Origin: Pseudomonas sp. RIT-PI-S
Lineage (GTDB): Bacteria > Pseudomonadota > Gammaproteobacteria > Pseudomonadales > Pseudomonadaceae
NCBI RefSeq assembly: GCF_025642975.1
Contig: NZ_JANZKJ010000001.1
Location: forward strand, 620,001-684,000
Reading direction: 5' to 3'
DNA: 64,000 nucleotides
Each line of letters opens with the position of its first letter. Position 1 is the stretch's first letter. This document shows positions 1 through 8,584 of this stretch, piece by piece. The notes below the pieces were generated by a model. It was not told where the DNA came from. It made no database searches and saw nothing but the letters and a program-made list of their open reading frames with translations. Made by a program: the position numbers and the translations under genes.

Positions 1-696
1 TTCGGTCTGGGTGAGCTTGTCCAGGTTGTTGATGGACGTATACAGGTTCACCGGCGGGTTGAGCAGCAGCACCTTCTTGAAGTTGAAACTGCGGCGGGTT
101 TCGTCGAGCTTGCTGACGAAGGCTGCGTCCAAGCCACCGAGGCTATAACCGCTGAGGTAGTACTCGGTCACCGGCAACTTGGGGTGCTGCGCGCGCACGC
201 CTTGCATCACCCGGTAGAGGTCTTCGGCGTCTTCGGTGCTGATGCCCGGCGTAGCGAAGCGCGAGGCCCCGCTCATGAAGTCGTAGCTGGTCGGCGACGA
301 CAACTGCACCACGTGGTAGCCCTCTTGGTAGAAGAGCTTTTTCAGGTATTCGTTCAGGGTGCTGTTATAGGCCGCGCCGGTGCCCGCGATCAGGAAGATC
401 AGCGGCGCCGCGTGATCCTGCTCCGCCAGGCGATAACGCAGCTTTTTCACCGGCCAGAAGTTGTCTGGCAGGCTGAACTCACGTTCCGGGCGGATGTTCA
501 AGGTGTAGTCGGCCTGGTCGATGTCGTCGTCGAGCGGCAGTTTGGGGCGCAGGTCTGGCGGCGTGGAAGCGATGGTCGCTTCGAACGGGTTGGTCAGCGG
601 AAAACCGTAGCTGGCCGGGTCGATATCCTTGGCCAGCGAGAACGCGCTCATAACGAGGCCGCCCAATAGGGCAGCGAGGCGCAAAGATCGAAGCAT
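1..696 (-). CDS. exported alpha/beta-hydrolase-like protein, 3' truncated by window edge
   Basis: The reading frame begins with ATG at 696 on the minus strand and runs off the left edge, so 232 N-terminal residues are visible. The first ~22 residues look like a signal peptide (basic start, then LAALLGGLVMSAFSLA), so the protein is probably periplasmic or lipid-associated. The motif GYSLGG around residue 185 matches the nucleophile elbow of alpha/beta hydrolases, and an earlier IAGTGAAYNS stretch could form the oxyanion-hole strand. The substrate cannot be told from the sequence. The remaining catalytic Asp/His would lie outside the window. The gene diverges from the small membrane protein at 906. 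Confidence 0.7.
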   Translation of the reverse strand, partial: MLRSLRLAALLGGLVMSAFSLAKDIDPASYGFPLTNPFEATIASTPPDLRPKLPLDDDIDQADYTLNIRPEREFSLPDNFWPVKKLRYRLAEQDHAAPLIFLIAGTGAAYNSTLNEYLKKLFYQEGYHVVQLSSPTSYDFMSGASRFATPGISTEDAEDLYRVMQGVRAQHPKLPVTEYYLSGYSLGGLDAAFVSKLDETRRSFNFKKVLLLNPPVNLYTSINNLDKLTQTE

Positions 697-905
697 GTGA
701 TGTTTCCTGACGACGAGATGCTGACTAGACAACCGCCGTGATAGCAAGTTGCCAACCCCTTGGAATGTTTTTGCCACGCAGCCGAACGCAGCGGGTGGAG
801 CGAGACGATACACCGATTTCATCCCTGACATGTAGAGTATCGCGGCGCTTTTGTGCGGGCCGTCGCGGGCTCATCATCGCGGTTCCGTGAACCAGGGTAA
901 AGCCT

Positions 906-1307
906 ATGAAGCAACGTAATTATCGGGTCGGCGCATTGCTGGCACTCGCCGCCTGGGTGGCCATGGCCTATGCCGTGCGCTATGGGCTGATGGAGCATAC
1001 GGCCTGGGTTGGCGCCTGCGCCGAGGCGCCCGAGCGCTTGCCGTGCCAAGTGCGAGCCGGGCTAGGGCTGATGATTCACTGGGCGGTGCTGCCCTGCGCC
1101 GGCCTGGCCCTGGCGGCGCTGGGCTGGGTGTTGAGCGCCCGGCGCGGGCGGATCGCTGCGGCTTGGGGCCTGGTGCTGGCGGTGCCGGGGCTGGTGCTGT
1201 ACACCACGTCGCTGGCGGCGGTGGCGGTGATGCTCGCCGGGTTGCGGTTGGCACGAACGGCAACGCCCTCCTGTGGGCTTGGGCAGAGCCCGAGGACCAG
1301 CCCTTAG
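906..1307 (+). CDS. small integral membrane protein of unknown function
   Basis: This 133-residue protein has a basic N-terminus followed by about three to four hydrophobic segments (roughly residues 8-25, 50-75, 84-104 and 106-118). Two cysteines at about residues 38 and 47 lie in the loop after the first segment and might pair if that loop is periplasmic. No catalytic motif is recognised. It is preferred over the overlapping frames because it begins with ATG, has a plausible membrane topology and fills the gap between two minus-strand genes. Its role is unknown. Confidence 0.55.
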   Translation: MKQRNYRVGALLALAAWVAMAYAVRYGLMEHTAWVGACAEAPERLPCQVRAGLGLMIHWAVLPCAGLALAALGWVLSARRGRIAAAWGLVLAVPGLVLYTTSLAAVAVMLAGLRLARTATPSCGLGQSPRTSP

Positions 1308-1319
1308 GTGCCTAGCGTT

Positions 1320-2891
1320 TTAGCGGCCCTGGATGGATGCTCCCGCTGGCATGCGCCCGGGCTTATACAGCCCGTACGCCATGGCACCACTCAACACCGC
1401 CCACGCCCAGGCGTAGGGGTTCTGCCAACCCTCGCGCAGCAGTTGCAGGGGAACTCCCGCCGCGCACACCGCGGCGAGCAGCCGGGCACTGGGCCGGGGC
1501 AGTTGAACTGGGCGCCACACCAGGCACAACACGGGTATCAGCAGCCCCGCGGTCGCGAAGTTGCGATAACGCGGGTCAAAGACCATCCACAGCACCTCGA
1601 CGGCCATGGCGAAGCCGGCGGCCAGTGCCAGTGGCCGGCGGTAACGTCCCAGCATGCCCAGTGCGCGTTGCCGCCAGCCAGCAAGCGAGCCCAGTTGCAG
1701 CACAGCATCGGCCAGCATTGCCAAGCTCAGCGCCCCTAGGCCCAGTGCCCAGGCCCATTCGCCCAGATAGCGTGCATCCACCGACGTCTGGCGGGCCCAG
1801 CAGGCCAGGCTGGCCGCCGCTGCCGCGCTGATCCAGGGCAGGGCCAGGCCTGCGCGTCTTGACCGCGGCCGGCCGGCCACCGCCAGCAACGCCAGTGTCA
1901 ACAGCGCCGAGCCTGCAAGCCAGCCGCGCCAGCCCGGCAAGTTGCTGATGGGCCCGAACAACACGCCCTTGTCCTGCCGATCCGCGTCGAACATCCCCCA
2001 GTAGCCGCCCACGGCGCCTTCGTTATTACGCTTCCAGGGCTGGTCGATGGCCTCGATCAGGTTGTATTGCCAGCCAAGGCGGTCGGCCAAGTGCACGAAG
2101 CCTCGTACGAAGCGCGCCTGGTTCACCGGCCCTGGCTCCGCGGTTTCGCGGCGCCGCCCCTGGCTGGGCCATCCGGTTTCGCCAATCATCACCGGCTTGG
2201 GTGCGAAGCGCCGGGCGAAGTCGTCGTGGATGGCCTGCACATGGGCGAGCGCCGTGCCCACGCCGTAAGGGACGTCCTCCCAGTACGGCAACAGGTGCAC
2301 AGTGATGAAGTCCACCTCCGGCGCCACTTGCGGATAGAGCGTCCAGTATTCCCACACATCGGCGTAAGTCACCGGCTGGTGCACTCGCGCTTTCACCTGC
2401 CGCACCAGCGCAGCCATGCGCTCACCGGTCGCCTCCTTGCGCAGCAACACTTCGTTGCCGACGATCACAGCCTGCACCACATCCGGATAGGCATTGGCGG
2501 CGGCTACCAGCGCGTCGAGCTCTTTCTGGGTGTCGGCTGGGTCGCTGTTGACCCAGGCGCCGAGCATCAGCTTCAGGCCGTGGGCGCGGGCCAGCTCAGG
2601 CAAGGTTTCGAGCCCAGTCATCGAGTACGTACGTAGGCAGCTGAAGCGGGTGCTCAGCACTGCCAGGTCGCTGTCCAGCTGGCTCTGGCGGATCGCCAAG
2701 GGCTGGTCGAACGGTGACTGGTCCTTGCCGAACGGGGAGTAAGACGCGCATTGCAGGCGCTGCCCGGGCAACGTCGCATCCGGCAGCGCTACGGGCCGGC
2801 CCTGGAAGTACCAGAAACCGAGCAGCGCGCACAGGGCAAGGAAGGTAGACATGCCCCAGAGAGGGCTGAGGCGGGGGGTAGTCGAACGCAT
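1320..2891 (-). CDS. GH17-like membrane beta-glucan enzyme (glucosyltransferase/glucanase type)
   Basis: This 523-residue protein has one N-terminal membrane anchor (about residues 12-30), a periplasmic domain (about 45-310) and several C-terminal membrane helices (about 320-510). The domain carries the two glutamates expected of glycoside hydrolase family 17: E147 in VGNEV and E238 in GETGWPS. In Pseudomonas, proteins of this layout are annotated as beta-glucan synthases and related enzymes have transglucosylase activity, so a role in periplasmic or surface beta-glucan is likely. Whether it hydrolyses or transfers cannot be decided here. It is probably monocistronic, since its neighbours lie on the other strand. 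Confidence 0.8.
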   Translation of the reverse strand: MRSTTPRLSPLWGMSTFLALCALLGFWYFQGRPVALPDATLPGQRLQCASYSPFGKDQSPFDQPLAIRQSQLDSDLAVLSTRFSCLRTYSMTGLETLPELARAHGLKLMLGAWVNSDPADTQKELDALVAAANAYPDVVQAVIVGNEVLLRKEATGERMAALVRQVKARVHQPVTYADVWEYWTLYPQVAPEVDFITVHLLPYWEDVPYGVGTALAHVQAIHDDFARRFAPKPVMIGETGWPSQGRRRETAEPGPVNQARFVRGFVHLADRLGWQYNLIEAIDQPWKRNNEGAVGGYWGMFDADRQDKGVLFGPISNLPGWRGWLAGSALLTLALLAVAGRPRSRRAGLALPWISAAAAASLACWARQTSVDARYLGEWAWALGLGALSLAMLADAVLQLGSLAGWRQRALGMLGRYRRPLALAAGFAMAVEVLWMVFDPRYRNFATAGLLIPVLCLVWRPVQLPRPSARLLAAVCAAGVPLQLLREGWQNPYAWAWAVLSGAMAYGLYKPGRMPAGASIQGR

Positions 2892-3188
2892 GAACGGGCC
2901 AAGCGGCGAAAAGTGTGCCGATCTTACCTTGTTCGTGCGTTTTCGAAAGGTTGCCGTTGAACATGCAAGGAACGGGCGAGCGGCCCTTTGATGGCTAAGT
3001 GGTGTCGCGGATCACCCGCTACAGGTCGCACACAGAACCGGCAGCCGGGACGTACAAGCCGATGATCAGCCAGTCGGCTAGCCGCCGACAAACAGTGTGC
3101 GGCGAAGGCGCGCAAGCACGCATCGCCGTGCACCACGCCAACACATGCAAGCCCGGTACACCGGGCATAGCCTTGATGGGGAGCGAAC

Positions 3189-4037
3189 ATGAAAGCGCGA
3201 ACATTATGGGGAGCGGGGGCCGCACTGGTGCTGGCCATGGGGTCTGGCCTGGCCAGCGCCAAGGCCGAACTGAGCATCGGCTACGTGGACGGTTGGTCGG
3301 ACAGCGTGGCGACCACTTTCGTGGCAGCGGAGGTGATCAAGCAAAAGCTTGGCTATGACGTAAAACTGATGCCTGTGGCCACCGGCATCATGTGGCAGGG
3401 CGTGGCCACCGGGAAACTGGACCTGATGCTTTCGGCCTGGTTGCCGGTGACCCACGGCGAGTACTGGGAAAAGAACAAAGACAAGGTCGTGGACTACGGG
3501 CCGAATTTCAACGACGCGAAAATCGGGCTGATCGTGCCCGATTACGTCAAGGCGAAAAGCGTGGCAGACCTGAAAACCGACGACAGCTTCGGCAAGAAGA
3601 TCGTCGGCATCGACGCAGGCTCCGGGGTGATGCTCAAGACTGACCAGGCCATCAAGGATTACGCTCTCGACGGCTATAAATTGCAGGCCAGCTCTGGCGC
3701 TGCCATGACCGCTGAACTGGGCCGTGCCTACGACAAGCAGCAATCCATCGCTGTGACCGGGTGGGTACCGCACTGGATGTTCGCCAAGTGGAAGCTGCGC
3801 TTCTTGGATGACCCCAAAGGCGTCTACGGTGCCGCCGAGCACGTCGACAGTGTTGGCAGCAAGGGCTTGGAAGCTAAGGCGCCGGAGGTCGTGGCCTTCC
3901 TGAAGAAATTCACCTGGACCGATGCCAACGAGATTGGCGAGGTCATGCTGGCTATCCAGGACGGCGGCAAGCCTGAAGCCGTGGCCAAGGCCTGGATCGC
4001 CAAGCATCCGGACAGGGTCAAGGAGTGGACGCAGTAG
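3189..4037 (+). CDS. orphan glycine betaine-type ABC substrate-binding protein
   Basis: This 282-residue protein has a typical signal peptide (MKARTLWGAGAALVLAMGSGLASAKA) and a periplasmic OpuAC-type binding fold (GYVDGWSDSVATT at the start of the mature part, then WLPVTHGEYWE). The conserved tryptophans (GWSDS, MWQG, WLP, GWVPHWMF) fit an aromatic box for quaternary ammonium compounds. RBS GGGGAGCG precedes the ATG. No permease or ATPase gene lies nearby, so it would have to deliver its ligand to a transporter encoded elsewhere, as known for BetX-like proteins of Pseudomonas. The stop codon TAG lies inside a REP head (see 4034). Confidence 0.85.
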   Translation: MKARTLWGAGAALVLAMGSGLASAKAELSIGYVDGWSDSVATTFVAAEVIKQKLGYDVKLMPVATGIMWQGVATGKLDLMLSAWLPVTHGEYWEKNKDKVVDYGPNFNDAKIGLIVPDYVKAKSVADLKTDDSFGKKIVGIDAGSGVMLKTDQAIKDYALDGYKLQASSGAAMTAELGRAYDKQQSIAVTGWVPHWMFAKWKLRFLDDPKGVYGAAEHVDSVGSKGLEAKAPEVVAFLKKFTWTDANEIGEVMLAIQDGGKPEAVAKAWIAKHPDRVKEWTQ

Positions 4038-4110
4038 GAGCGTGCGAAGCCCGTGAACCGGCCGGCGTAGGTCCTTGCCGGCCTCGTTCGCGGGCTAGCG
4101 GCAGCTGCTG
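4034..4110. repeat. REP element with adjoining palindromes after the betaine-binding gene
   Basis: A GTAG head (4034-4037) is followed by GAGCGTGCGAAGCCCGTGAA, the same REP type as in the array at 60900. The TAG of the head is also the stop codon of the upstream gene. A second palindrome follows directly (GGCCGGC and GCCGGCC flanking a 10-base loop, 4060-4083), and then an inverted REP-like stretch starting GTTCGCGGGC. The hairpins may end or stabilise the transcript; there is no T-run. Confidence 0.65.
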
Positions 4111-4118
4111 CGCCGCGT

Positions 4119-4133
4119 ACCTTAGACTAAGGT
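4119..4133. promoter_or_regulatory. perfect 7-1-7 palindrome upstream of yjcH-actP
   Basis: ACCTTAG and CTAAGGT flank a single A about 75 bases before the yjcH start. A regulator dimer could bind here. In Pseudomonas, acetate uptake and acetyl-CoA synthetase genes are activated by the CrbS/CrbR (MxtR/ErdR) two-component system, so CrbR is the natural candidate. That assignment is inference. Confidence 0.4.
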
Positions 4134-4206
4134 CGTCTATTGTTCTCTTCAGCTGGGCCTACAGTGGATAAGGTTCCACTAAAACCGTGCTGCGGAGACA
4201 AAAACA

Positions 4207-4518
4207 ATGAACGACAGCATCTATCTGGCAATACAGAACAACCCCCGCTTCAAGGAGCTGGTGGCCAAACGCGAGCGTTTCGCCTGGATTCTTTCGGCGA
4301 TCATGCTCGGCCTCTACTCAGCGTTTATCCTGCTGATCGCGTACGCCCCGCAAGTGTTGGGCACGCGGCTTAGCGAAGGTTCATCCATCACCTGGGGCAT
4401 CCCGATCGGGGTGGGGCTGATCGTTTCGGCGTTCGTGCTCACGGCTATTTATGTGCAGCGCGCCAATGGGGAATTCGACGCTATGAACCAGGCCCTGCTC
4501 AAGGAGGTGCAGCTATGA
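4207..4518 (+). CDS. yjcH: DUF485 membrane protein (YjcH)
   Basis: This 103-residue DUF485 protein has two hydrophobic segments (about residues 27-50 and 62-84) joined by a short loop. It is the usual partner of the acetate permease ActP. The stop overlaps the actP start (ATGA at 4515), which shows translational coupling. It sits in the inner membrane. Its molecular role is not well established; by family knowledge it accompanies sodium:solute symporters for short-chain acids. RBS GCGGAGAC precedes the ATG. Confidence 0.9.
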   Translation: MNDSIYLAIQNNPRFKELVAKRERFAWILSAIMLGLYSAFILLIAYAPQVLGTRLSEGSSITWGIPIGVGLIVSAFVLTAIYVQRANGEFDAMNQALLKEVQL

Positions 4519-6173
4519 GCCGCGGCCTCTTTGCAGCACTGGCCAGCATCGCCCTGGCGCCCTCGGCGATGGCAGCAGACGCCATCTCCGGCGCAGTCCA
4601 GAAACAACCCCTGAACGTGGCCGCCATCGTCATGTTCGTGGTCTTCGTGGGCGCCACCCTGTGCATCACCTATTGGGCGTCCAAGCGTAACCGCTCGGCG
4701 TCGGACTACTACGCCGCCGGTGGGCGCATCACCGGTTTCCAGAATGGCCTGGCGATTGCCGGGGACTACATGTCGGCGGCGTCTTTTCTGGGTATTTCCG
4801 CGCTGGTGTTCGGCTCCGGCTACGACGGGCTGATCTACTCCATCGGCTTCCTGGTGGGCTGGCCGATCATCCTGTTCCTGATCGCCGAGCGCTTGCGCAA
4901 CTTGGGCAAGTACACCTTCGCCGACGTCGCTTCCTACCGGCTCAAGCAGAAGGAAATCCGCACCCTGTCGGCGTGCGGGTCCCTGGTGGTGGTGGCCTTC
5001 TACCTGATCGCGCAGATGGTTGGCGCCGGCAAGCTGATTCAGCTGCTGTTCGGCCTGGACTACGCAGTAGCCGTGGTGTTAGTGGGTATTCTGATGTGCC
5101 TGTACGTGCTGTTCGGCGGCATGCTCGCCACTACCTGGGTGCAGATCATCAAGGCGGTGCTGTTACTGTCTGGCGCAAGCTTCATGGCGCTGATGGTGAT
5201 GAAGCACGTGAACTTCGATTTCAACACCCTGTTCTCCGAAGCGATCAAGGTGCACCCGAAGGGCGCGGCGATCATGAGCCCCGGTGGCTTGGTGAAGGAC
5301 CCGATCTCGGCCTTCTCCCTGGGCCTGGCGCTGATGTTCGGCACCGCTGGCCTGCCACACATCCTGATGCGCTTCTTCACCGTGGGCGATGCCAAGGAAG
5401 CGCGCAAAAGCGTGCTCTACGCCACCGGTTTCATTGGGTACTTCTACATCCTCACGTTCATCATCGGTTTTGGCGCGATTTTGCTGGTGAGCACCAACCC
5501 GGACTTCAAGGACGCCACCGGTGCGTTGCTGGGCGGTAACAACATGGCGGCGGTGCACTTGGCCAATGCCGTGGGCGGTAGCGTGTTCCTCGGGTTCATC
5601 TCCGCGGTCGCCTTCGCCACCATCCTCGCGGTCGTGGCCGGGCTCACCCTGGCCGGGGCCTCGGCGGTATCCCACGACCTGTATGCGTCGGTGCTGAAGA
5701 AAGGCCACGCCAACGAGAAAGATGAAATTCGCGTGTCGAAGATCACCACCATCGCCCTCGGCGTCCTGGCGATCGGCCTGGGCATTCTGTTCGAGAAGCA
5801 GAACATCGCGTTCATGGTCGGCCTGGCATTCTCGATCGCGGCCAGCTGTAACTTCCCGGTGCTGCTGCTTTCCATGTACTGGAAAAAGCTCACTACCCGC
5901 GGCGCGATGATCGGGGGTTGGCTTGGGTTGCTCACGGCGGTAGCGCTGATGATCCTCGGCCCGACCATCTGGGTGCAGATCCTCGGCCATCCGACTCCGA
6001 TCTACCCCTACGAATACCCGGCGCTGTTCTCCATCACGGTGGCGTTCGTGGGCATCTGGTTCTTCTCGATCACCGACAAGTCTGCTGCCGCCGACCAGGA
6101 ACGCGCGCTGTTCTTCCCGCAGTTCGTGCGGTCGCAAACCGGCCTGGGTGCCAGTGGCGCGGTGTCTCATTGA
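4515..6173 (+). CDS. actP: cation/acetate symporter ActP
   Basis: This 552-residue sodium:solute symporter family protein begins with a signal-peptide-like segment (through MAADAIS) and has about 13 membrane helices. Typical SSF stretches are visible, including [20 protein letters not shown] near residues 58-77, [13 protein letters not shown] and [15 protein letters not shown]. It takes up acetate, and probably glycolate or other short acids, across the inner membrane. Translation is coupled to yjcH. The transcript most likely ends at the strong hairpin at 6283-6320. Confidence 0.93.
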   Translation: MSRGLFAALASIALAPSAMAADAISGAVQKQPLNVAAIVMFVVFVGATLCITYWASKRNRSASDYYAAGGRITGFQNGLAIAGDYMSAASFLGISALVFGSGYDGLIYSIGFLVGWPIILFLIAERLRNLGKYTFADVASYRLKQKEIRTLSACGSLVVVAFYLIAQMVGAGKLIQLLFGLDYAVAVVLVGILMCLYVLFGGMLATTWVQIIKAVLLLSGASFMALMVMKHVNFDFNTLFSEAIKVHPKGAAIMSPGGLVKDPISAFSLGLALMFGTAGLPHILMRFFTVGDAKEARKSVLYATGFIGYFYILTFIIGFGAILLVSTNPDFKDATGALLGGNNMAAVHLANAVGGSVFLGFISAVAFATILAVVAGLTLAGASAVSHDLYASVLKKGHANEKDEIRVSKITTIALGVLAIGLGILFEKQNIAFMVGLAFSIAASCNFPVLLLSMYWKKLTTRGAMIGGWLGLLTAVALMILGPTIWVQILGHPTPIYPYEYPALFSITVAFVGIWFFSITDKSAAADQERALFFPQFVRSQTGLGASGAVSH

Positions 6174-6282
6174 GTTTGGAGCTTAGGCTATCCCCGTAGC
6201 AGCCGAGCGTGCGTGCGACGGGCCTTAAACCGTTGTTACGGCTGGTCGCGAGCGCCCCCGACTGCTACAAGCGCCAAAAAAC

Positions 6283-6320
6283 AAAACCCCGAGGGTGGAA
6301 GGTCCACCGCTCGGGGTTTT
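6283..6320. terminator. bidirectional intrinsic terminator between actP and the DUF3309 gene
   Basis: AAAACCCCGAG (6283-6293) pairs with CTCGGGGTTTT (6310-6320), and the loop side holds a second short pair (GGTGGA with TCCACC). The stem is preceded by A-rich and followed by T-rich sequence, so it can stop transcripts from both convergent genes. Confidence 0.9.
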
Positions 6321-6342
6321 GCATTACAGGCTGTCAGGCCAA

Positions 6343-6495
6343 CTATATCTTCCCGAGCAACACCAGAATCAACAGGATGACCAAGACGGTACCGATGATG
6401 CCGGATGGCCCGTAACCCCAGCTGCGTGAGTGGGGGAAGACGGGTAAACCACCGATCAGCAGCAGAATCAGGATGATGATAAGTATGGTGCCCAT
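6343..6495 (-). CDS. DUF3309-type 50-residue hydrophobic protein
   Basis: This small ORF encodes MGTILIIILILLLIGGLPVF, then a short hydrophilic centre (PHSRSWGYGPSG) and a second hydrophobic stretch ending VLVILLILVLLGKI. The layout is two membrane segments around a Gly/Pro-rich turn, as in DUF3309 proteins of proteobacteria. RBS AAGGAATC lies before the ATG at 6495. The gene converges with actP across the terminator at 6283-6320. Its function is unknown; such proteins are often stress-linked. Confidence 0.8.
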   Translation of the reverse strand: MGTILIIILILLLIGGLPVFPHSRSWGYGPSGIIGTVLVILLILVLLGKI

Positions 6496-6703
6496 GGCGG
6501 ATTCCTTTTTTTAAGATCCTGTGCGGCAACGGGCCGCGGGTTTTGCGGGCGAGGGTGCCGTCCGCTTGTTCATACGACTCCTGGTGTACGCAAAAAGTTT
6601 GAAATACCGTGAAGCCGGTCCCGGCATTCAGCGCGCTGATGATCGTTATCCGCAAGGCCACGGCCCACTAGGCTTCGCGAACATCGCCAGCAGGAGACAA
6701 AGC

Positions 6704-7510
6704 ATGAGCAACCGCATGATGGTGACCGGGGCCGGTTCCGGCCTGGGTCGGGAGATTGCCCTGCGCTGGGCCCGGGAAGGCTGGCGGCTAGCGTTGTGCG
6801 ACCTCGACGAAACGCGCCTGCAGGAGACCCTGCGGATGGTCCAGGCGGCGGGCGGCGATGGCTTTATCCGCCGCTGCGATGTGCGCGACTACAGCCAGCT
6901 CAGCGCCTTCGCCGAGGCCTGCGAAGCGCAGCTGGGCGGCATAGATGTGCTGGTCAATAACGCTGGGGTCGCCTCTGGCGGCTTCTTCAGCGAGCTGTCA
7001 CTGGAGGACTGGGACTGGCAGCTGTCGATCAACCTGATGGGGGTGGTCAAAGGCTGCAAGGCGTTCCTGCCGCTGATCCAGCAGAGCCAGGGGCGGATCA
7101 TCAACGTCGCTTCCATGGCTGCCCTCATGCAAGGGCCGGGCATGAGCAATTACAACGTTGCCAAGGCCGGTGTGGTCGCGCTCTCCGAAAGCCTGCTGGT
7201 GGAACTGCGCGGGGTCGGGGTGAAGGTCCATGTACTTTGCCCGTCTTTCTTCCAGACCAACCTGCTGGACTCCTTCCGAGGCCCCACGCCAGAAATGAAA
7301 GCTGCGGTAGGCAAGCTGCTGGAAAGCTCGCCGATCAGCGCCAGCGACATCGCCGATTACCTCTACCAGCAGGTCGCTGAAGAGGTGTTCATGATTCTCC
7401 CTCACGACGCCGGGCGCCAGGCCTGGGCCGGCAAGTGCCGCAATCCCGAAACGCTCTACGCGGAAATGGCCTACATGGCCGATCGGATGAGGGCCAAGTC
7501 AGCGTCCTGA
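6704..7510 (+). CDS. short-chain dehydrogenase/reductase (SDR)
   Basis: This classical SDR of 268 residues shows the cofactor motif TGAGSGLG near residue 7, NNAG near residue 87, a catalytic Ser in NVASMAAL and YNVAKAG (Tyr-X3-Lys). It should reduce or oxidise an alcohol/carbonyl with NAD(P)H; the substrate cannot be inferred. The ATG at 6704 is chosen over the longer frame from 6521 because CAGGAG lies just upstream and the Rossmann motif then starts at the usual distance. ynfA follows 37 bases downstream and may be co-transcribed. Confidence 0.85.
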   Translation: MSNRMMVTGAGSGLGREIALRWAREGWRLALCDLDETRLQETLRMVQAAGGDGFIRRCDVRDYSQLSAFAEACEAQLGGIDVLVNNAGVASGGFFSELSLEDWDWQLSINLMGVVKGCKAFLPLIQQSQGRIINVASMAALMQGPGMSNYNVAKAGVVALSESLLVELRGVGVKVHVLCPSFFQTNLLDSFRGPTPEMKAAVGKLLESSPISASDIADYLYQQVAEEVFMILPHDAGRQAWAGKCRNPETLYAEMAYMADRMRAKSAS

Positions 7511-7547
7511 CGTATGATCGCCGCCAGACTGGTCACAGGAGCCCACA

Positions 7548-7877
7548 GTGCTGAATTACCTCTGGTTCGCCTTGGCGGCGCTGTTCGAAATCGCCGGTTG
7601 CTATGGGTTCTATCTCTGGCTGCGCCTGGGCAAGGGCCCGCTCTGGGCCGTGGCCGGCCTGCTCAGCCTGACCTGCTTCGCATTGCTGCTCACGCGGGTG
7701 GAGGCCGCCTACGCTGGCCGCGCCTACGCCGCCTACGGGGGTATCTACATTGCAGCTTCCCTTGGTTGGCTGGCGCTGGTCGAGCGCAGCCGGCCGCTAT
7801 GGACCGACTGGCTGGGCGTGTTCATTTGCCTGGCAGGGGCCACCTTGGTGCTGTTTGGGCCACGGTTTTCTTCTTGA
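7548..7877 (+). CDS. ynfA: YnfA/UPF0060 family inner-membrane protein
   Basis: This 109-residue protein has four membrane helices and conserved stretches of UPF0060 ([35 protein letters not shown]). The fold is related to small multidrug resistance-type transporters, but the physiological substrate is not settled. The start is GTG at 7548, with AGGA seven bases upstream. It follows the SDR gene closely. Confidence 0.9.
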   Translation: MLNYLWFALAALFEIAGCYGFYLWLRLGKGPLWAVAGLLSLTCFALLLTRVEAAYAGRAYAAYGGIYIAASLGWLALVERSRPLWTDWLGVFICLAGATLVLFGPRFSS

Positions 7878-8091
7878 GCCAGTTCGCGGGCTTCGTCGAC
7901 TTCTGCAAGGTAGGTTGGGCTGGCACCAGCCTGCGGGCCGCGGCTGCGCTTTAATTCGCTCAACTTGGTTTCAATCCTTTGTAGGAAAGTGTCCAATTTT
8001 TGCCTCGTAGGGGCGAATCCGGTGCCTACGCGTTGAATACACCCGCGTTACAGGGCAGGCTCGGGGTCCCAACCAAGAAAGGACGCGAACC

Positions 8092-8286
8092 ATGCTTGTA
8101 CTGACCAGAGCGGTGGGTGAGGAAATCATCATCGGCGATGACATCCGCCTCAAGATTCTCTCGGTAAGCGGCAATCAGGTGAGATTGGGTATTGCCGCCC
8201 CCCGCCGGGTGGAGGTGCATCGGGCGGAGATCTATAAACGCCTGCAAATCGAGCGCAGCGAGCGCATCGCTGCGTCCGGCCGCTAA
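8092..8286 (+). CDS. rsmI: CsrA/RsmA-family translational regulator, RsmI type
   Basis: This 64-residue protein starts [18 protein letters not shown] and contains [19 protein letters not shown], the beta-strand/RNA-binding core of CsrA. The arginine of VHR, which contacts GGA motifs in RNA, is kept, while the next residue is Ala rather than the Glu of RsmA and RsmE; this fits RsmI of Pseudomonas. It would repress or stabilise target mRNAs and be titrated by RsmX/Y/Z-type RNAs encoded elsewhere. RBS AAAGGACG precedes the ATG. The yheU-like gene converges on it with a four-base gap. Confidence 0.88.
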   Translation: MLVLTRAVGEEIIIGDDIRLKILSVSGNQVRLGIAAPRRVEVHRAEIYKRLQIERSERIAASGR

Positions 8287-8290
8287 GCGC

Positions 8291-8521
8291 TTAGCCTTCG
8301 AGCAATTCTCGTGGCACATCATGCCGAGCCAGCAGTTGGCACTGTTGGCTATCGGCATCGAACAGGATAAACGCCTGGCCTTTGGCCAGGGCCTGACGCA
8401 CCCGCAGTACCCTGGTTTGCAGCGGGGTCTCGTCACCGTTGTCGGTGCCGTCGCGGGTGACGAAGTCCTCGATCAGCCGGTTAAGGGTGTCGGGCGCGAG
8501 TTGGTCATAAGGGATAAGCAA
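8291..8521 (-). CDS. YheU/UPF0270 family small protein
   Basis: This 76-residue protein matches UPF0270 (start LIPYDQLAPDTLNRLIEDFVTRDGTDNGDE, then a basic helix RVLRVRQALAKGQ). The family is small and soluble, and its function is unknown. The start appears to be a rare TTG at 8519-8521, because no ATG or GTG lies before the conserved N-terminal segment and a GGGG stretch is located about seven bases upstream. It is convergent with rsmI. Confidence 0.85.
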   Translation of the reverse strand: MLIPYDQLAPDTLNRLIEDFVTRDGTDNGDETPLQTRVLRVRQALAKGQAFILFDADSQQCQLLARHDVPRELLEG

Positions 8522-8584
8522 GGGTGAACCCCAGGTAAGAGACAGCGCCTAGCTTACCCCAGGCAACACCCTCGCTTGAACGGC

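Noticed and set aside
3204..4007. 267-residue frame on the minus strand opposite the betaine-binding gene
   Set aside because: It is the antisense shadow of a well-supported gene, has low-complexity His/Gly/Leu-rich composition and no ribosome site.
5163..6170. 335-residue minus-strand frame opposite actP
   Set aside because: The predicted protein is rich in Arg, Glu, His and Gly as expected from reading a high-GC gene backwards; actP is certain.
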